Below, piece after piece: positions 14,119-18,134 of a stretch of DNA of 18,134 nt. Numbering within the stretch: position 1 is the stretch's first letter; every line of letters starts with the position of its first letter. A program made the position numbers and the translations under genes. The notes below the pieces were generated by a model. It saw only the letters and a program-made list of their open reading frames with translations, ran no database searches and was not told the origin of the DNA. The stretch comes from JAGNLA01 sp964472265 (GTDB taxonomy: Bacteria; Caldisericota; Caldisericia; JAAYUI01), in contig CAYYJO010000041.1 of NCBI GenBank assembly GCA_964472265.1, positions 1 through 18,134 of the forward strand, given 5' to 3'.

Positions 14119-15942
14119 CTATCTTATTATAAGGCCATTATTGTCAACAAACGGTCTGGGTATGGGCTTGGAGATGATCTCGAACTTTTCGCCGTTAAGC
14201 TGGGCAAGAATGCCTGGCTTAAGTAAAAATGTTGGAGGAGCAATTGGATCACTACAGATTATTGGTATTAGACCTCCAACATTTTCAATTATGTCAGTTA
14301 TTTCACACACTTTTGATATTTGGCCGGTGGAGACGTCAGCAAAAGCAATATAGTATTTGTTTAGTTTTTTTCTACTGGTACCACCTTTAACGCCACCTTC
14401 TTGTATTTCGCCAGTAGCATTTATTTCCTGAGTGCCGATGAACAATTGTGCATGTGTTTTATTATTTAATACACAACCACCAATCAACGTTGACTGATAA
14501 ATTTCGTATAGAGGATCAATATTGGCATGTTTTGTAACTTTATTTATGTCATGTACCTTACCCGCTGTAAGTCCAGTGAAAAATAAAGAATCGTAAATGC
14601 CTGTTAGATTGTGATTGAATTTAACGGCGCCAATTTGTTTGTATTTATCATTGCCAACATCATAAGGCCCTGTGTATCCAATTATCCCCAATGCCTGATC
14701 TGCATATACGGCCCAAGGTCTGTAAGGTTTCACAAGATCGGTATCTGTGAGTTCAAATGTGTCAAGATTTAGAGCGACTCCTCTTGCTGTAGCCCACGGC
14801 ACAACAGGATTGAGTTCATCCATGTTTCTAACTTTGGCGTCTGAAGTGAATGGATTATAGAACTTGTTTTCTGGGGTGCGTTCAACCATGAGCATGAGGT
14901 TGTCCTTCCAACCAACAACAAAATATTCGTGTCCAGCTTCTTTGATTGTTTCACCATTAGTTTGATTGACAAAATCTTTCTCATACCTTGTTCCAAAGTG
15001 ATGATAACTGTTGGTTTTTGTATCATAAACGAAGTAGTATTTCGCAAGAACACAAGATATGGGGTATCCATCTTCGGAGTAATTTTTAGTCCATACATAA
15101 TCTATTGTCAGGCCTGTAAGGAATCTTTTATCTGGGGAGATTCCCAATAGTCGGCAATCCAAATTGTTATGTGTTGATTTGAAATCGTCTGTTCTTTCGA
15201 ATTTATAAAGACTTTTCATGTATTCATCTTTAATCGGAATGTTGCGCAAAAATGAATAGCTGGAAATGATATCGGTATCGTTTATTAAACATGTGTAAAC
15301 ATCAGATCCTTTTCTATTTTGTGGATCATTCAGAATCAATCTCTTCCCAGCCAAAAACTGCAGCGAATGTTCCTTGTGAGTTTCCAGAACATCCACCTCA
15401 TCAGTTACAGTTATCGAGAAATCGGTTTCAGGCAGAATGGTGTCAAGCGAGTACGTGTGGCTGTCAATTTTTTTGAATGGTTGCTTTGTTCCGTCTGGTA
15501 GCGTAAAGCTTACATCAGTCAGGTTGCTCTCCGATGTAACCTTCACTATCTGCTTTGTTTTCACATTGTTCCTGTCGTAGTCAAAAGATAGTTTTGGATA
15601 AGGCAAGACTTCAAGGTCACTTTCATACACAATGGATTTTGAACCATCTGCAGGCTTTCCCACAACTACAACCTTGTTTTTGCCCGGTGCAATGCCTGAC
15701 AAAGTGAGACTGTCTTCCCAGTTGCCCGATCTGTCCGGGCTTATCTTGCTTTCCTTGAGAATATCCTTTGTCCCCAGTAATATGCCCTTGACCGGTATAG
15801 GAAAGTTTGCCTGAACTTTTATTGTGCTGTCTGGGTAGGCTTTGGTTTTGGAGATGGGAAAGTTTTGCTTTTCAATACAACCTGTCGATATCGAAGATAT
15901 CAACGCCACCGTAACAAACAATTTAAAAACACACTTCCCCAT
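14119..15942 (-). CDS. Large lipoprotein of unknown function
   Basis: This 607-residue protein has a lipoprotein signal peptide: MGKC, a hydrophobic stretch (5-18) and the lipobox STG-C22. It should be lipid-anchored at the inner or outer membrane. Residues about 30-190 look like two Ig-like beta modules (PDSTIKVQANF..., then FTLPDGTKQ...). Residues about 190-607 are a beta-rich repeat region, possibly a propeller, ending FVDNNGLIIR. No catalytic motif was recognised. I chose the ATG at 15942 because AAGGGGG lies shortly upstream and it gives a clean signal peptide; the in-frame TTG at 16029 adds residues that do not fit. Base composition is visibly more AT-rich than the neighbours, notably at 14230-15350, which may mean low expression or acquisition by transfer. 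Confidence 0.75.
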   Translation of the reverse strand: MGKCVFKLFVTVALISSISTGCIEKQNFPISKTKAYPDSTIKVQANFPIPVKGILLGTKDILKESKISPDRSGNWEDSLTLSGIAPGKNKVVVVGKPADGSKSIVYESDLEVLPYPKLSFDYDRNNVKTKQIVKVTSESNLTDVSFTLPDGTKQPFKKIDSHTYSLDTILPETDFSITVTDEVDVLETHKEHSLQFLAGKRLILNDPQNRKGSDVYTCLINDTDIISSYSFLRNIPIKDEYMKSLYKFERTDDFKSTHNNLDCRLLGISPDKRFLTGLTIDYVWTKNYSEDGYPISCVLAKYYFVYDTKTNSYHHFGTRYEKDFVNQTNGETIKEAGHEYFVVGWKDNLMLMVERTPENKFYNPFTSDAKVRNMDELNPVVPWATARGVALNLDTFELTDTDLVKPYRPWAVYADQALGIIGYTGPYDVGNDKYKQIGAVKFNHNLTGIYDSLFFTGLTAGKVHDINKVTKHANIDPLYEIYQSTLIGGCVLNNKTHAQLFIGTQEINATGEIQEGGVKGGTSRKKLNKYYIAFADVSTGQISKVCEITDIIENVGGLIPIICSDPIAPPTFLLKPGILAQLNGEKFEIISKPIPRPFVDNNGLIIR

Positions 15943-15964
15943 GCAATACCCCCTTATTATTCCG

Positions 15965-16063
15965 TTAATCCTTCGGAGCCTCGAAGGAATAGTCGTCAAG
16001 ATGCTCCGTGTCCTCGTGGAGCCAGGCAAGCGCGCGGTCGCGTGCGCCGTTCATCACGACTCT
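15965..16063 (-). other. Out-of-frame C-terminal continuation of the PEP/pyruvate-binding protein
   Basis: In the -1 frame relative to the upstream gene, the minus strand reads RVVMNGARDRALAWL, then HEDTEHLDDYS, then FEAPKD and a TAA at 15965-15967. Splicing this after TGGKWL of the main frame (slip at TTA, 16063-16065) gives a smooth protein-like end of about 34 residues. In the main frame the protein stops at TGA 16054-16056. Alternatively it is a separate 29-codon ORF whose ATG (16052-16054) overlaps that stop, but no SD is seen. Confidence 0.5.
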
Positions 16064-18134
16064 AACCACTTGCCACCGGTGTTTCGAGGGATGTCGATGA
16101 CCTTGACAACGTTTGTGTAGTTTTCTGCTGTTGAAATGAATGTAACCAGACTGTTTGTCGAGTTCTGGATGAAGTCGTTATTGAAAATGACGCCTTTTTC
16201 GTCCGGGTAAAGTGGAAGGTAGCTGATGTTTGCCTCGACTAGGTCTTGGAAAAAGTGGGTTCCAAACGAGAGTTCAGGGGTGTAGTTGCCTTTCTTCTTG
16301 GCAACTTCGACAAGCGCTGCCGTGTTGTTTATGTCGCTGTAAGTGACCCTCACGCCCATCTTTATATCGCCTCTTGAACCCCAGCGACCTGGCCCCATGA
16401 GAATGAATCTGCGTTTTGCAAGGGCAAGATTGAGCCTGCCTATTATTTTCCCAACCTCAATCATCTCTGTCTGTGTCGGGAGCTTGTCGTACTCAACAGG
16501 GTCAACGTAAACGAGGTAGCGGATGTTGTCGCAAACTCCATAGCTGACATATCGATTGGCTGAAAAGACCTTGTCTTTCTCGGCAATGTTGTCAGGTATT
16601 TCCACGCTTTCGCCGATCACATTGTGAGCCTGCGGTCTGCACTGGAGGATGTAAAGATCGGTTCCATCGGAAGCAAACTCGACATCCACTGGTGTTTTAA
16701 GCGTTTTTGCCAAAATCTCGATGATCAGCTTCATCTGCTTGAGGAACGGAGTTCTTGAGAGAAGATTCTCGAAAGTGAAGATCAAGTCAGGGTCTTTTGG
16801 ATCGAACGTAACCGGATTGATGGGGATCACATTACCATGTTCATACCGGCTCAAAAGTCTGGTTAATCCTGGATATTCATCGCCATGATCGCGAACCAGC
16901 TTATCAATTTCGAGCGTTTTGAACTCTGAGGTTTCAAGGTCGATGCAGTCGATGTATTTTTGACTGTATCGGGCAATTTCCTCTGGAATGACGTTTACCC
17001 TCAATCCAGGTTGACCAGGCGAGACAAGCAGAGGGTAATCGTTTCCGACCCTGTCGACAGCCCTTGTGCCCAAACCGGCAACCAGTCTGATGATTCCGTC
17101 GTCTCGCTTGATTCGAGGTGACCATCTGAACTCGTTGTTTGAGAAGGCGACGCCGGCAAAGCTTGGGAGGAAATATTTTCCAACTTTTTTCCCAACAACT
17201 TGTTGGATCAGACAGCCCATCTCCTCGCGATAATCGAGCAAACCACGTTCAGTCCTGTATTGGATTGCATCGGGATTGAGTGTTGATGCGTATACCTCGG
17301 AAATAGCATCGCTGAGTTGGTCAAACCTGTGTTTCTTGAATCCGAGGTTTGCAATGAAAAGACTCTTGTATTTACCGGAAAATGCAGCACCAAAGCTGTC
17401 TTCAAGCAGCGACGAGCTTCTTACAATGATTGGTTTTTCAGCCAAATCATCTAGGGCAAGGCTGAGTCCGTTAACAATTTCTGATGAAAACTCGGAGTGT
17501 TTGAACACCTGCTCGAAATACTGGTACTGATATTTCACCTCGTCAATCGAATTGTACTTGAGGTTCAAAACCTCGTCCAAAGCGTTGAAGATAATAAAAT
17601 CGTAGATACCGTCGGAGAGCAGATACCACGTCCTCGGCGTTTTTACGTTTGAAAGCAGCTCAGGGTACATCTTCTTTGCGTTGTGGATGATCGAATGGGC
17701 AAGAAACAATCCCGCGCCCTTGCCTCCCAGCCTACCGGTTCCCTGCGCTGGGCCGATGACCCTTGTGAGCAGATCGCCAAAATCATCGAGCGAAAGCTCG
17801 TTTTTGGCTATGTTTATGAAATGAAGGTCATTTTTTAGGAAACGTCTTATGAGGCCGACTTTGACGCCGATTGCCTGAGCCTCAGAGAGCTCTCGTTCTG
17901 TCTCGGGCAGCTTGAAATATCTGCCCATCGTGTCGGTGATTTCTACAAGTGGAATTCCAATTTTTTCAGCCGCCTGCGTAAGGAATTTTGTCCTGTCCTC
18001 ACGAATCCACTGCATGAGATTTTGAGAGATAACCTTTGGCTCAAGGATTCTTGCTGCAATTGCAAAGGTTTCATCCAGAACATGCTCAAGCTCGTCCAGA
18101 TCAAGTTTTGGATTTGGCTTGTTCTGCCCGGATG
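16054..18134 (-). CDS. PEP/pyruvate-binding domain protein (N-terminus beyond the window)
   Basis: The reading frame is open to the right edge and 39 complete codons precede the first visible Met (18015), so the true start lies outside; about 692 residues are seen. Numbering from that Met: a helical lead-in, then GTGRLGGKGAGLFLAHSI (92-109) and PIIVRSSSLLEDSFGAAFSG (195-214), the ATP-grasp-like N-terminal domain of PEP synthase / pyruvate phosphate dikinase. This ends with DVEFA...LYILQCRPQ (LQCRP from 457). The tail carries GPGRWGSRG (541-549) and SFGTHFFQDL (about 583-592), landmarks I associate with a group of PEP/pyruvate-binding proteins that lack the usual phosphohistidine and PEP-binding barrel domains. 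The reaction is therefore uncertain. The annotated stop may result from a frameshift (see 15965-16063). Confidence 0.8.
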   Translation of the reverse strand, partial: SGQNKPNPKLDLDELEHVLDETFAIAARILEPKVISQNLMQWIREDRTKFLTQAAEKIGIPLVEITDTMGRYFKLPETERELSEAQAIGVKVGLIRRFLKNDLHFINIAKNELSLDDFGDLLTRVIGPAQGTGRLGGKGAGLFLAHSIIHNAKKMYPELLSNVKTPRTWYLLSDGIYDFIIFNALDEVLNLKYNSIDEVKYQYQYFEQVFKHSEFSSEIVNGLSLALDDLAEKPIIVRSSSLLEDSFGAAFSGKYKSLFIANLGFKKHRFDQLSDAISEVYASTLNPDAIQYRTERGLLDYREEMGCLIQQVVGKKVGKYFLPSFAGVAFSNNEFRWSPRIKRDDGIIRLVAGLGTRAVDRVGNDYPLLVSPGQPGLRVNVIPEEIARYSQKYIDCIDLETSEFKTLEIDKLVRDHGDEYPGLTRLLSRYEHGNVIPINPVTFDPKDPDLIFTFENLLSRTPFLKQMKLIIEILAKTLKTPVDVEFASDGTDLYILQCRPQAHNVIGESVEIPDNIAEKDKVFSANRYVSYGVCDNIRYLVYVDPVEYDKLPTQTEMIEVGKIIGRLNLALAKRRFILMGPGRWGSRGDIKMGVRVTYSDINNTAALVEVAKKKGNYTPELSFGTHFFQDLVEANISYLPLYPDEKGVIFNNDFIQNSTNSLVTFISTAENYTNVVKVIDIPRNTGGKWLES

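Noticed and set aside
15970..15987. Hairpin CCTTCG-GAGCCT-CGAAGG as a terminator
   Set aside because: No T-tract follows on either strand and it falls within the likely coding tail, so it is probably incidental.
15943..16029. TTG start for the lipoprotein with 29 extra N-terminal residues
   Set aside because: It would bury the lipobox signal peptide inside the protein; the ATG at 15942 has an AAGGGGG site. The DNA is better explained as the out-of-frame tail of the upstream gene.
1..18134. CRISPR array, transposon, integrase, phage genes or toxin-antitoxin pair
   Set aside because: I saw no regularly spaced repeats, transposase or integrase motifs, or terminal inverted repeats in the window.

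Overview
The window looks like chromosomal DNA of a free-living bacterium. A lipoprotein, two exported proteases, Shine-Dalgarno (SD) sites of the AAGGAGG type and sigma70-like promoters all point to Bacteria. I cannot place the lineage from sequence alone. The 23S gene has no 16S gene upstream of it, which is an arrangement known from several scattered, often slow-growing or deep-branching phyla. Aligning the 23S segment against SILVA would settle the taxonomy.

Left end (1-2471): the minus strand carries the 5' two thirds of a 23S rRNA gene. It runs off the left edge and is driven by its own near-consensus promoter about 80 bp upstream of the mature 5' end. No 16S rRNA or tRNA lies between it and the next protein gene.

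Exported-protease cluster (2472-6084): a minus-strand pair encodes an exported HExxH metallopeptidase and, overlapping its stop codon, a CX5R protein phosphatase. Divergent from it is a secreted papain-like cysteine protease with a fibronectin-III-like tail. The shared spacer of about 125 bp holds an 8-bp inverted repeat and a tandem TTGTCAGG repeat, which suggests common control. A compact terminator separates this cluster from a convergent DUF1003 membrane protein (6096-6809).

Central metabolism (6914-10504): etfB-etfA (electron transfer flavoprotein, 4-nt overlap) is divergent from a glutamate dehydrogenase gene. Both have recognisable promoters. The dehydrogenase gene also has a leader hairpin abutting its SD and a textbook intrinsic terminator.

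Regulator module (10610-12943): a TetR-family gene has two TGAGT-N4-ACTCA palindromes, one on its promoter and one over its start codon, so it is probably autoregulated. It overlaps by 44 nt a gene for an unusual protein: a cytosolic zinc ribbon, one membrane segment and a large extracytoplasmic beta-rich domain. That gene has a strong in-frame internal ribosome site at the zinc ribbon/membrane junction.

Right end (13091-18134): the minus strand carries an EamA-type transporter, an AT-rich gene for a large lipoprotein of unknown function, and the 3' part of a PEP/pyruvate-binding-domain protein that enters from the right edge. The last gene stops early relative to a protein-like continuation in the -1 frame, which suggests a frameshift close to the C-terminus.

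The most interesting points are the TetR/zinc-ribbon membrane module, the solo 23S gene, the protease-phosphatase cluster with its divergent repeat, and the C-terminal frameshift. None of these is proven to be a new system; each can be tested.
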